A stretch of DNA of 44,287 nucleotides. It comes from an uncultured Sphingomonas sp. GTDB taxonomy: Bacteria; Pseudomonadota; Alphaproteobacteria; Sphingomonadales; Sphingomonadaceae. The position numbers and the translations under genes were made by a program. The notes beneath the pieces are model-generated. The model was not told where the DNA came from. It saw nothing but the letters and a program-made list of their open reading frames with translations, and made no database searches. This document shows positions 8,742 to 17,045 of this stretch, piece by piece. Location: the NCBI RefSeq assembly GCF_937859915.1, contig NZ_CALMAW010000001.1, forward strand, positions 1-44,287. The letters run 5' to 3'. Position 1 is the first letter of the stretch. Each line of letters starts with the position of its first letter.

Positions 8742-10397
8742 TCAGCGCTGCGCGTCTTCCCACCCGGTCGCGCGGTGATAGGGCGCGTTGGACGCCGCCA
8801 TCATCCCGCGCACCAATATGTGATCCGCGCCCTTCTCGCCGATCATGATCGTCGGCGCGTTGAGATTGCCCGTCGTCACCGACGGCATCACCGACGAGTC
8901 GACAACGCGCAGCCCCGCGATCCCGTGCACGCGCAGTTCGCTGTCGACCACCGCCAGCGGATCGTCGGCGCGCCCGATCCGGCAGCTGCAGGAGGGGTGG
9001 TAGGCGCTCTCGACCTTGTCGCGCACGAACGCGTCGATCGCGGCGTCGGTGACGACCTCCGCGCCCGGTTGCAGCTCGCGCCCGGCGAACGGGGCCAGCG
9101 CCGCCTGCGCAAAGATCTCGCGGGTCAGCCGGACGCAGGCGCGCATCTCGGTCCAGTCGTCGGGGTGGCTCATATAGTTGAAGCGGATGATCGGCTTGTC
9201 GGCGGGATCGGGGCTGCGCAGCCGGACGTGCCCGCGGCTCTTCGAGCGCATCGGGCCGACATGCGCCTGGAAGCCGTGCCCCTCGGCCATCGTGCTGCCG
9301 TCATAGGCGACCGCGAGCGGCAGGAAGTGGAACTGGATGTCGGGATAGGCGATGCCGGCGCGGCTGCGGATGAAGCCGCAGCTCTCGAAATGATTGGTGG
9401 CGCCGAGCCCGCTTTTGGTCAGCAGCCAGCGCGCGCCGATCGCCGCCTTGGCCAGCGGGTTCATCACCGAAAACAGCGTGACCGGCTGGGTGCATTCCAT
9501 CTGGAAGTAGAATTCGAGATGGTCCTGCAGATTCTCGCCGACACCGGGCAGATCGTGGACGACCGGAATGTCCAGCGCGCGCAACTCGTCTGCCGGGCCG
9601 ATACCCGACAATTTGAGCAGCTGCGGCGAATTGATCGGTCCGCCCGACAGGATCACCTCGCGCCGCGCGGTCGCGCGATGCTCGCTCCCGCCCCGCCGAT
9701 AGACGACGCCGACCGCGCGCCTGCCCTCGAACAGGATGCGGCTCGCCAGCGCGTGCGTGACGACCGCGAGGTTGGGCCGCGTCATCGCCGGCGTGAGATA
9801 GGCGTTGGCGGCGCTCCAGCGGCGGCCCTTGTGGACGGTCATGTCCATCCGGCCGAATCCCTCTTGCTGGCCGCCGTTGATGTCGTCGGTCAGCGGATAG
9901 CCGGCCTGCTCGGCCGCCCCGAGGAAGGCGGCGTGGAGCGGATTGCTGAGCGGGCCATATTTGGTGTGCAGCTTGCCGGCATCGCCGCGATGCGCGTCGC
10001 CGCCCTCCTCGCGCGTCTCGGCGCGCCTAAAATAGGGGAGCACGTCGGCATAGCCCCAGCCGGCCGCGCCCTCCTCGCGCCAGCGCTCGAAGTCCATCGG
10101 GTTGCCGCGCACATAGACCATGCCGTTGATCGAGGACGAGCCGCCCAGCACCTTGCCGCGCGGCGTGTGCATCCGTCGCCCGCCGAGATGCGGCTCGGGC
10201 TCGGTCTCGTAGCGCCAATTATAGCGGTCGCGGTTCATCGGGATCGACAGCGCGCTGGGCATCTGGATCACCACCGACCGATCCGAGCCGCCATATTCGA
10301 GCAGCAGCACCGTCGCCTGGCCGTCGGCGCTCAGCCGGTCGGCGAGCACGCACCCGGCGGAGCCTGCGCCGACGATGATGTAGTCATAGTCGTCCAT
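8742..10397 (-). CDS. betA: Choline dehydrogenase, GMC flavoprotein
   Basis: A 551-aa FAD-dependent GMC oxidoreductase that oxidises choline to betaine aldehyde. The FAD-binding motif [16 protein letters not shown] lies at residues 7-22, followed by the GMC signature [17 protein letters not shown] near residues 80-97 and a second GMC signature, [18 protein letters not shown]. The active-site histidine is in [12 protein letters not shown] (about His467), with [16 protein letters not shown] near the C-terminus. Length and motifs fit BetA rather than other GMC enzymes, and betB lies directly upstream on the same strand. The betB-betA gap contains a long nested palindrome, so expression of betA may depend on read-through or RNA processing. 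Confidence 0.94.
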   Translation of the reverse strand: MDDYDYIIVGAGSAGCVLADRLSADGQATVLLLEYGGSDRSVVIQMPSALSIPMNRDRYNWRYETEPEPHLGGRRMHTPRGKVLGGSSSINGMVYVRGNPMDFERWREEGAAGWGYADVLPYFRRAETREEGGDAHRGDAGKLHTKYGPLSNPLHAAFLGAAEQAGYPLTDDINGGQQEGFGRMDMTVHKGRRWSAANAYLTPAMTRPNLAVVTHALASRILFEGRRAVGVVYRRGGSEHRATARREVILSGGPINSPQLLKLSGIGPADELRALDIPVVHDLPGVGENLQDHLEFYFQMECTQPVTLFSVMNPLAKAAIGARWLLTKSGLGATNHFESCGFIRSRAGIAYPDIQFHFLPLAVAYDGSTMAEGHGFQAHVGPMRSKSRGHVRLRSPDPADKPIIRFNYMSHPDDWTEMRACVRLTREIFAQAALAPFAGRELQPGAEVVTDAAIDAFVRDKVESAYHPSCSCRIGRADDPLAVVDSELRVHGIAGLRVVDSSVMPSVTTGNLNAPTIMIGEKGADHILVRGMMAASNAPYHRATGWEDAQR

Positions 10398-10425
10398 GAA
10401 TGCTGATCACGCTCCGACAAAGGCT

Positions 10426-10530
10426 CCCCCCTCCCTGAAAGGGAGGGGTCGGGGGTGGGTTCGTCCGGGGCGGGCGCAACCGCGATCCGGCGAGCGACCC
10501 ACCCCTAACCCCTCCCTTTCAGGGAGGGGA
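10426..10530. repeat. Nested palindromic repeat between betB and betA
   Basis: The left arm at about 10426-10461 and the right arm at about 10494-10530 are inverted copies. Each arm is itself a hairpin, CCCTCCCTGAAAGGGAGGG, followed by a GGGGGTGGGT or ACCCACCCCT stretch. The element fills most of the gap between the tandem betB and betA genes. Similar GGGAGGGG-type elements are common in sphingomonad intergenic regions. It could attenuate transcription from betB into betA. Confidence 0.82.
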
Positions 10531-10549
10531 ACCGTGCCGCACTCCACCA

Positions 10550-11980
10550 TCAATACGGGCAGTCGATCGGCGTCATCGCGACATAGACGCTCTTGATCCG
10601 GGTATAATGATCGATCGCCGCCGCGCCGTTCTCGCGGCCGATGCCCGACGCCTTGACCCCGCCGAACGGCAGTTCGACCGGGGTCACATTATATTGGTTG
10701 ATCCAGCACGTCCCAGCATCGAGCCTGGCGATCACGCGGTGGGCGCGCGTCAGATCCTGGGTGAAGACGCCGGCCGCCAGCCCGAATTCGGTATCGTTGG
10801 CGCGCGCGATCACCTCGGCCTCGTCGTCGAAGCCGAGCACCGTCATCACCGGGCCGAACACCTCGTCGCGCACGATCGCCGCGCCGTCGTCGGCCGCCTC
10901 GAAGATCGTGGGCTCGACGTAGAAACCATCCGCCAGCGCGCCCTCGGTCAGCCGCCGCCCGCCCGCCACCAGCCGCACGGCCTCGGTCTTGGCGCGCGCG
11001 ATATGGCCGAGCACCAGGTCCATCTGCGCCTCGGACACCAGCGGGCCGATCTGCGTGTCGGGGTCGAGCGGGTCGCCGACGCGCAGCCTGGCGGTGCGCG
11101 CGGCCAGCGCGTCGAGGAAGGCCGCGAGGATCGGGCGCTGGACGAACACCCGCGTGCCGTTCGAACAGACCTGGCCCGAGGAATAGAAATTGGCGAGCAT
11201 CGCGCCCGACACCGCATTGTCGACATCGGCGTCGGCGAAGATGATCAGCGGCGACTTGCCACCCAGCTCCAACGTCACCGCCTTCAGCCCCGGCGCCGCG
11301 GCCGCCATCACCGCGCGGCCGGTCGGCACCGATCCGGTCAGCGACACCTTGGCGATGTCGGGATGCGCGACCAGCGCGCGGCCGAGGTCGCCCTGGCCCT
11401 GCACGACCTGGAACACACCCTCGGGCAGCCCCGCCTCGCGGAAGATCTCGGCGAGCGCGATCGCAGTCAGCGGCGTCTGCTCGGCGGGCTTGAAGATCAT
11501 CGCATTGCCGCAGGCGAGCGCGGGGGCCGCCTTCCAGCAGGCAATCTGCAGCGGATAGTTCCACGCGCCGATCCCCGCGACCACCCCCAGCGGCTCGCGC
11601 CGCGTATAGCCGAACGCGCCCGTGCCGAGATCGAGATGCTGGCCCGCGATCGTGGCGGCGACACCGGCATAATATTCGAGACAGTCCGCGCCCGACAGCA
11701 CGTCGACCGCCTCGGTCTCCTGAATCGGCTTGCCGGTATTCTGCGTCTCCAGCCGCGCCAGTTCGGCATTGCGCGCGCGCAGGATATCGGCGGCCTTGCG
11801 CAGAACGCGGCCGCGTTCGACCGGCATCAGCGCGGCCCAGTCGCCCTGTGCGGCCTTAGCACGTGCCACCGCCGCGTCGAGTTGGGCGGGCGTGGTGACC
11901 GGCAGCGACGCCAGGGTCTCGCCGGTCGCCGGGTTGATCGGCGACAAGATATCCGACGCTGTCGACGCGTTCAGGCGCAC
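10550..11980 (-). CDS. betB: Betaine aldehyde dehydrogenase
   Basis: An NAD(P)-dependent aldehyde dehydrogenase (476 aa from the chosen start) that oxidises betaine aldehyde to glycine betaine. The conserved [20 protein letters not shown] and [11 protein letters not shown] segments form the cofactor site. The general-base glutamate is in [10 protein letters not shown] (about residue 238) and the catalytic cysteine in [11 protein letters not shown] (about Cys272). [16 protein letters not shown] near the end is typical of BetB. I prefer the GTG at 11980, which has GGGAG seven bases upstream, over the TTG at 12010 reached by extending the frame. The gene is divergent from the choline transporter, with a palindrome midway in the shared upstream region. 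Confidence 0.92.
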   Translation of the reverse strand: MRLNASTASDILSPINPATGETLASLPVTTPAQLDAAVARAKAAQGDWAALMPVERGRVLRKAADILRARNAELARLETQNTGKPIQETEAVDVLSGADCLEYYAGVAATIAGQHLDLGTGAFGYTRREPLGVVAGIGAWNYPLQIACWKAAPALACGNAMIFKPAEQTPLTAIALAEIFREAGLPEGVFQVVQGQGDLGRALVAHPDIAKVSLTGSVPTGRAVMAAAAPGLKAVTLELGGKSPLIIFADADVDNAVSGAMLANFYSSGQVCSNGTRVFVQRPILAAFLDALAARTARLRVGDPLDPDTQIGPLVSEAQMDLVLGHIARAKTEAVRLVAGGRRLTEGALADGFYVEPTIFEAADDGAAIVRDEVFGPVMTVLGFDDEAEVIARANDTEFGLAAGVFTQDLTRAHRVIARLDAGTCWINQYNVTPVELPFGGVKASGIGRENGAAAIDHYTRIKSVYVAMTPIDCPY

Positions 11981-12050
11981 TCTATCTCTCCCGAACCGGC
12001 TCTCGGACAATCACGCCCGTCTCCATAAGGGCTTGCCGCCACCGCTCCTG

Positions 12051-12067
12051 CATTAGATGTTCTAATG
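12051..12067. promoter_or_regulatory. Perfect 7-3-7 palindrome, candidate operator for betB and choXW
   Basis: CATTAGATGTTCTAATG has two perfect 7-base inverted arms with a 3-base centre. It lies about 71 bases upstream of the betB start and 58 bases upstream of choXW, near the middle of their 144-bp divergent intergenic region. The size and AT-rich half sites resemble operators of TetR-type regulators such as BetI. That the site binds BetI is an inference; no betI gene is in the window. Confidence 0.55.
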
Positions 12068-12124
12068 GCTTGCGCCGCGAGGCATCTTCCCGTCAACTTG
12101 GCCCTCGAAGTGGGGGCTTCGCCG

Positions 12125-13927
12125 ATGACGCGACGAAGACTATACGACATTGCGGCCGCGCTCGCGTCGTTGTTGCTCGGCTTTGTCGGGGTCGCACCCG
12201 CGACGGCCGATCCGCCCGCCTGTCGCACGGTGCGCTTCGCCGACGTCGGCTGGGCGGACGTCACCGCGACCACCGGGCTCGCCGGGCAGCTCGTCGCCGG
12301 GCTTGGTTACAATCCCAAGATCACCGTCCTGTCGGTCCCCGTCACCTTCAACGGCATGCGCGGCAAGGACGTCGACGTGTTCCTCGGCAACTGGATGCCG
12401 ATGCAGACCGCCGACCGCAAACCCTTCCTCGACGATCATTCGGTCGAGGTGGTGCGCGTCAATCTGGCCGACGCGCGCTATACCCTCGCTGTCCCCGCCT
12501 ATCTCTACGACCAGGGCCTGCGCGACTTCCCGTCGATCCAGAAATTCGCCGAGCCGCTCGACCACAAGATCTACGGGATCGAGTCCGGCAATGACGGCAA
12601 CCGGCTGGTGCTCGGCATGATCCGCGCCAACACCTTCGGCCTCGGCGACTTCAAGCTGATCGAGAGCAGCGAGCAGGGCATGCTCGCCGAGGTCGAGCGC
12701 GCGGTGCGCGAGAAGCGGCCGATCGTCTTCCTCGGCTGGCAGCCGCACCCGATGAACGACCGTTTCAAGATGCGGTATCTGATGGGCGGCGACAGCGTCT
12801 TCGGCCCCAATTTCGGCAGCGCGACCGTGTCGACCGACGTCCGCGCCGGCTATCTGCAGCAATGCCCCAATATCGGCCGGCTGCTGCACAATCTGGCCTT
12901 CGCCGTCGGCGACGAGAATGCGCTGATGCAGAGCGTCCACGACAGCGGCGACCCGGCGATCGCGGCGCGCCTGTGGCTGCGCGCGCATCCCGACCGGCTT
13001 CACGCCTGGCTCGACGGGGTGCAGACGATCGATGGCAAGCCCGGCGAGCCCGCGATGCTCGCCGCGCTCAGGCCCGCCGGCGGCAGCGGCTTCCTCACCG
13101 AGAACAAAATTCCCGTCGGCGTCTGGATGAGCAGCCTGGTCGACGTGATCAAGGCGCATCACGGCCTGTTCGACGCCGTCACGCTGGTGCTCGGCTCGGC
13201 GATCAATGGGCTGACCTGGCTGCTCGCGGCGATCCCGCCGCTGCTGTTCGTCGCGATCGTGGCGGGCCTCGCCTATTATCTGCGGCGATCGATCCCGCTG
13301 ACGATCTTCGTTGCGCTGGCGCAGCTGTTCATCATCAACCAGGGCTATTGGGCAGCGACGATGGAGACGCTGTCGCTTGTCCTGTTCGCCGCCTTCGTCT
13401 CCGCGCTGATCGGGGTGCCGATCGGCATCTGGGCGGGCCACCGGCCGCGCGCCTTCCAGTTCATCCAGCCCGTGCTCGACCTGATGCAGACGCTCCCCAC
13501 CTTCGTCTATCTGATCCCGACGCTGGTGCTGTTCGGGCTCGGGGTGGTGCCCGGGCTCATCTCGACGATCATCTTCGCGCTGCCCGCGCCGATCCGGATG
13601 ACGCAGCTCGGCATCCTCTCGGTGCCGACGCCGCTGATCGAGGCGGGCCAGTCGTTCGGCGCGACCCCCTGGCAGCTGCTCGTCAAGGTCGAGCTGCCCG
13701 CCGCCGCGCCGTCGATCATCGCGGGAGTCACCCAGTGCATCATGCTCAGCCTGTCGATGGTGGTGATCGCGGCGCTGGTCGGCGCGGGCGGGCTCGGCGT
13801 GCCGGTGGTGCGCGCGCTCAACACGGTGCAGGTCGGAATGGGCTTCGAGGCGGGGTTCGCAATCGTGCTGGTCGCGATCATCCTCGACCGGATGACGCGC
13901 AGCGGTGCGGTAAAGGGCAAGCCATGA
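12125..13927 (+). CDS. Choline/betaine ABC transporter, binding protein fused to permease
   Basis: A 600-aa two-domain protein. After a signal-like N-terminus (residues 1-29), residues ~30-320 form an OpuAC/ChoX-type quaternary-amine binding domain, with FADVGWADVTATTGLAG, VDVFLGNWMP, DHKIYGIESGNDGN and VFLGWQPHPMN. Residues ~350-590 form a ProW/ChoW-type permease with several hydrophobic spans and the EAA-loop-like LIEAGQSFGATPWQLLVKVELP. In most alphaproteobacteria ChoX and ChoW are separate proteins; here one continuous frame covers both. The ATG at 12125 was chosen because a signal sequence follows and a GGGGG stretch precedes it; the frame also opens at 12065, inside the palindrome. The stop overlaps the choV start (ATGA), so the two are coupled. 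Confidence 0.9.
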   Translation: MTRRRLYDIAAALASLLLGFVGVAPATADPPACRTVRFADVGWADVTATTGLAGQLVAGLGYNPKITVLSVPVTFNGMRGKDVDVFLGNWMPMQTADRKPFLDDHSVEVVRVNLADARYTLAVPAYLYDQGLRDFPSIQKFAEPLDHKIYGIESGNDGNRLVLGMIRANTFGLGDFKLIESSEQGMLAEVERAVREKRPIVFLGWQPHPMNDRFKMRYLMGGDSVFGPNFGSATVSTDVRAGYLQQCPNIGRLLHNLAFAVGDENALMQSVHDSGDPAIAARLWLRAHPDRLHAWLDGVQTIDGKPGEPAMLAALRPAGGSGFLTENKIPVGVWMSSLVDVIKAHHGLFDAVTLVLGSAINGLTWLLAAIPPLLFVAIVAGLAYYLRRSIPLTIFVALAQLFIINQGYWAATMETLSLVLFAAFVSALIGVPIGIWAGHRPRAFQFIQPVLDLMQTLPTFVYLIPTLVLFGLGVVPGLISTIIFALPAPIRMTQLGILSVPTPLIEAGQSFGATPWQLLVKVELPAAAPSIIAGVTQCIMLSLSMVVIAALVGAGGLGVPVVRALNTVQVGMGFEAGFAIVLVAIILDRMTRSGAVKGKP

Positions 13928-15123
13928 CGGTCGCGCTCGAGTTCCGCGATGTCGACATCCTGTTCTGCAACAGCGGCGGCCGGCGGCGTGCCGCCGATCT
14001 CGCCGCCGCGCAGGCGCTGCTCGACAGTGGCGCCGATCGCAGCGAGATCGCGCGCCAGACCGGCGTCGTGCTCGGCGTCACCGGCGCCAGTCTGGCGGTC
14101 GAGCAGGGCACGATCTCGGTGTTGATGGGCCTGTCGGGCTCGGGCAAGTCGACGCTGCTGCGCGCCGCCAACGGCCTCAACCGGGTGACGCGCGGCCATG
14201 TGCTGGTGCGCGACGGCCTGGGCTCGAAGGATGTCGCGCATTGCCCCGAGGGCGTGCTCCGCCACATCCGCCGCACCCGCGTCGCGATGGTGTTCCAGCA
14301 GTTCGGGCTGCTGCCCTGGCGGACGGTGCGCGAGAATGTCGCCTTCGGGCTCGAGCTGCGCGGCACGCCGCGGCCCGAGATCGCGCGCATCGTCGACGAG
14401 CGGCTGGCGCTGGTCGGGCTCGACGCCTGGGCGGACCGCTATGCCGGCGAGCTATCGGGGGGCATGCAGCAGCGCGTCGGGCTCGCGCGCGCCTTTGCGA
14501 CCGATGCCGACATCCTGCTGATGGACGAGCCCTTCTCGGCGCTCGATCCGCTGATCCGCGCCAAGCTGCAGGACGAGCTGCTCGACCTCCAGCAGAAGGT
14601 GCAGAAGACGATCGTCTTCGTCAGCCACGATCTCGACGAGGCGCTCAAGCTCGGCGATCAGGTGACGATCCTCGAGGGCGGGCGGATCATCCAGAGCGGC
14701 AGCGGCGAGGACATCGTGCTGCGCCCGGCGACGCCTTATGTGGCGAGCTTCGTCCGCCACATGAACCCGCTCAACGTGATGACCGGCGCGACGGTGATGC
14801 GGCCGATGCACGCGCTGGCGGCGCGGGGCGGCCGCCACCTGCTCGACGACGCCCAGCGCTACTGCGTGGGCATCGGCGCGGGCTATGACGACGTGCGGAT
14901 CGACAATGTGCCGCACGCCGTCACGCCGGTTGTCGATCCGGACGCGCAGGACCGCTTCCCGGCCGGGGTCATCGCCTGCCCGGCCGGCGTCTCGGTCAAG
15001 ACGCTGATCCGCATCCTGTCGGTCTCGGGCCATCCCGTGCTGCTCACCGACGGCGACCGGCTGGTCGGCGTGTGCGGCGGGCAGGACGTATTGAAGGCGC
15101 TCGATACGAGCAGCATGGTCTAA
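13924..15123 (+). CDS. choV: Choline/betaine ABC transporter ATP-binding protein
   Basis: A 399-aa ATPase of the ProV/OpuAA class that powers quaternary-amine import with the fused binding protein-permease upstream. Walker A is GLSGSGKST near residues 68-76, followed by a Q-loop (VFQQFGLLPWRTV), the ABC signature LSGGMQQRVG, Walker B ILLMDEPFSALDP and the switch VSHD. The roughly 100 residues after the nucleotide domain resemble the CBS-type regulatory tail of this class. The N-terminal ~50 residues before the first ABC strand match the extra N-terminal segment of ProV-like proteins. The start ATG at 13924 overlaps the choXW stop. A palindromic repeat follows the stop. Confidence 0.93.
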   Translation: MTVALEFRDVDILFCNSGGRRRAADLAAAQALLDSGADRSEIARQTGVVLGVTGASLAVEQGTISVLMGLSGSGKSTLLRAANGLNRVTRGHVLVRDGLGSKDVAHCPEGVLRHIRRTRVAMVFQQFGLLPWRTVRENVAFGLELRGTPRPEIARIVDERLALVGLDAWADRYAGELSGGMQQRVGLARAFATDADILLMDEPFSALDPLIRAKLQDELLDLQQKVQKTIVFVSHDLDEALKLGDQVTILEGGRIIQSGSGEDIVLRPATPYVASFVRHMNPLNVMTGATVMRPMHALAARGGRHLLDDAQRYCVGIGAGYDDVRIDNVPHAVTPVVDPDAQDRFPAGVIACPAGVSVKTLIRILSVSGHPVLLTDGDRLVGVCGGQDVLKALDTSSMV

Positions 15124-15152
15124 CGTCGGCTGCGAAACGCGATGACACTTTT

Positions 15153-15241
15153 CGTCATCCCGGACTTGGTCTGGGATCCAGACGCGAAGCGTTCCTTCGC
15201 CAGACGCGGCGTGTCTGGATCCTGACCTTCGTCAGGATGAC
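15153..15241. repeat. Palindromic intergenic repeat between choV and betC
   Basis: The left arm 15153-15183 starts CGTCATCCCGG and ends GGGATCCAGAC. The right arm 15213-15241 starts GTCTGGATCC and ends GTCAGGATGAC. They are imperfect inverted copies around a GC-rich centre that contains GCGAAGC..CTTCGC pairing. The element sits between the convergent choV and betC genes and may terminate both transcripts. Confidence 0.8.
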
Positions 15242-15270
15242 AATAGCCGGGCTCTTCGCGCCGGCGTCCC

Positions 15271-16800
15271 CTATTCGCCCCGCACCCGCGGGAAGCGCGC
15301 GGACGCCTCCAAGTCCTCCAGGTCCATATGCCCGCGGACATAGTCCTGCGCGGCGTCGCGGAACGGCTGATAGTCCCAGGCCTTGGTCGTGCCCTTGGCG
15401 GTGGCCGCCGCGACCAGGCGGCGGCGACTCTGGCTCGCCAGCACCTCGGCCTCGATCCGCGGCAGGTCCCAGCGGTCGCCGACCTCGCGCCGGAACGCCG
15501 CGACGGTCGCGGCATGAGCGGGATCGGAGGCCAGATTGGCGAGCTCGTCGGGATCGGCGACGAGATCGAACAGCTGGTCGGGGTCGGCCGGGCAGTGGAT
15601 GAACTTCCAGCGGTCGCGGCGGATCATCACGATCGGCGCGATCGCCGCCTCGCCGAGATATTCGCCGATCACCTCGTCCGACCCGGCTTCGCCCAGCAGA
15701 TGTGGCAGCAGGCTGGTGCCGTCATGCGCAGGCATCATGTCGTCGGACATCGCGCCGCCGGCGAGATCCGCCAGCGTCGGCAACAGATCGAGCAGCGACA
15801 CGCTGGCCGCGACCCGATGCGGTGCGAAGCGGCCCGGCGCGTGGACGATCATCGGGATGCGCGCGCCGCCCTCGAAGAAGTTCATCTTGTACCAGAGGTC
15901 GCGCTCGCCGAGCATCTCGCCATGGTCGCCGATCAGCAGGATGATCGTGTCGTCGGCCATACCGCTGTCGTCGAGCGCCTCGAGCACCGTCCCGATCTGC
16001 TCGTCGACGAAGCTGATCGCGCCATAATAGGCGTGCCGCGCCGCGCGGACTTGGGCATCGGTGACATCGTCGAGATCGAGGCCGCAGACATGGCGCAGCC
16101 GGAGCGCGTGCGGGTCCTGGTCCGCCTTGGCGATGCGCACGCGCGGCGGGGCGATGGCGGCATCGTCATAGAGGTCCCAATAGCGACACGGGATCGCGAA
16201 AGGATCGTGCGGGTGGGTCAGCGACATCACCAGGAAGAAGGGGCGTTCGTCGCGACCGCGCGCGATCTCGAACAGCTTGCGCCGCGTGACGAAGCTCACC
16301 TCCTCGTCATAGTCGAGCTGGTTGGTGCGGATGCACGGCCCGGCGCTGATCACCGAGTCCATCGAATGATACCAGCTCGGCCGCTCGGCGAAGCGCGTCC
16401 AGTCGGGCGTCCAGCCGAAGTCGGCGGGATAGATGTCGGTGGTCAGCCGCTCCTCGAAGCCGTGGAGCTGGTCGGGCCCGACGAAATGCATCTTGCCGGC
16501 CAGGATCGCGCGGTAGCCGCGCTGGCGCAGAACGTGCGCGATCGTCGGCTGGTCGGCGGGGAACTCGCAGGCATTGTCATAGGCGCCGATCCGCGACGGC
16601 AGCCGGCCCGACAGGAAGGAGAAGCGCGACGGCGCGCACAGCGGGCTGTTGCAATAGGCGCTGTCGAACACCACGCCCTGCGCCGCCAGCCGCGCCATGT
16701 TTGGCGCGCGGACCAGATCGTGGCCGTAGATCGGCAGCGCGCTCGGCGCCATCTGGTCCGCCATCAGGATCAGGATGTTGGGCTGGGCGGAACGGGCCAT
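15271..16800 (-). CDS. betC: Choline sulfatase
   Basis: A 509-aa type I sulfatase that hydrolyses choline-O-sulfate to choline and sulfate. The N-terminal PNILILMADQM supplies metal-binding aspartate. The formylglycine motif is CAPSR within SPLCAPSRFSFLSGRLPSR, followed by ILAGKMHFVGPDQLHGFE, a strong BetC feature. DDTIILLIGDHGEMLGERDLWYKM is the second metal site. The C-terminal YVRGHMDLEDLEASARFPR is close to the tail typical of choline sulfatases. I chose the ATG at 16800, which has GGAGG upstream; the frame continues to 16917 but with low-complexity Arg-rich sequence. Sulfatase maturation needs an FGE or anaerobic maturase, which is not seen here. No cleavable signal is obvious, so cytoplasmic action on imported choline sulfate is likely. 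Confidence 0.94.
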   Translation of the reverse strand: MARSAQPNILILMADQMAPSALPIYGHDLVRAPNMARLAAQGVVFDSAYCNSPLCAPSRFSFLSGRLPSRIGAYDNACEFPADQPTIAHVLRQRGYRAILAGKMHFVGPDQLHGFEERLTTDIYPADFGWTPDWTRFAERPSWYHSMDSVISAGPCIRTNQLDYDEEVSFVTRRKLFEIARGRDERPFFLVMSLTHPHDPFAIPCRYWDLYDDAAIAPPRVRIAKADQDPHALRLRHVCGLDLDDVTDAQVRAARHAYYGAISFVDEQIGTVLEALDDSGMADDTIILLIGDHGEMLGERDLWYKMNFFEGGARIPMIVHAPGRFAPHRVAASVSLLDLLPTLADLAGGAMSDDMMPAHDGTSLLPHLLGEAGSDEVIGEYLGEAAIAPIVMIRRDRWKFIHCPADPDQLFDLVADPDELANLASDPAHAATVAAFRREVGDRWDLPRIEAEVLASQSRRRLVAAATAKGTTKAWDYQPFRDAAQDYVRGHMDLEDLEASARFPRVRGE

Positions 16801-17045
16801 CGATACTGCCTCCAATCTGTGTCGCTGTCTGCCGCGTCGGCGGATGCGTGTGAAGCCGTGCGCGGGTGATGGCGAGCATAAGAAAGGATGGGCCCGCCGG
16901 TCGCATTGCCGCGCCACGCCACGAAGCGCGACCGATCTGCAACACCCGGTAACGATCGCACCTGACCAAAAGCGGAGCGGCTTGACGCATAGGACAATCG
17001 AGCAGACATCGCGGCCAAAGACATAAGATGTTAGGGGAGTAAGGG

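Noticed and set aside
4073-15241. The palindromic repeats as a CRISPR array or insertion sequence ends.
   Set aside because: They are single elements in separate gaps with different sequences, no spacers, no transposase and no target duplications.
16982-17010. A sigma70 promoter for the autotransporter based on TTGACG at 16982.
   Set aside because: No acceptable -10 box occurs at 16-18 bases; the later CATAAGAT lies too far away.
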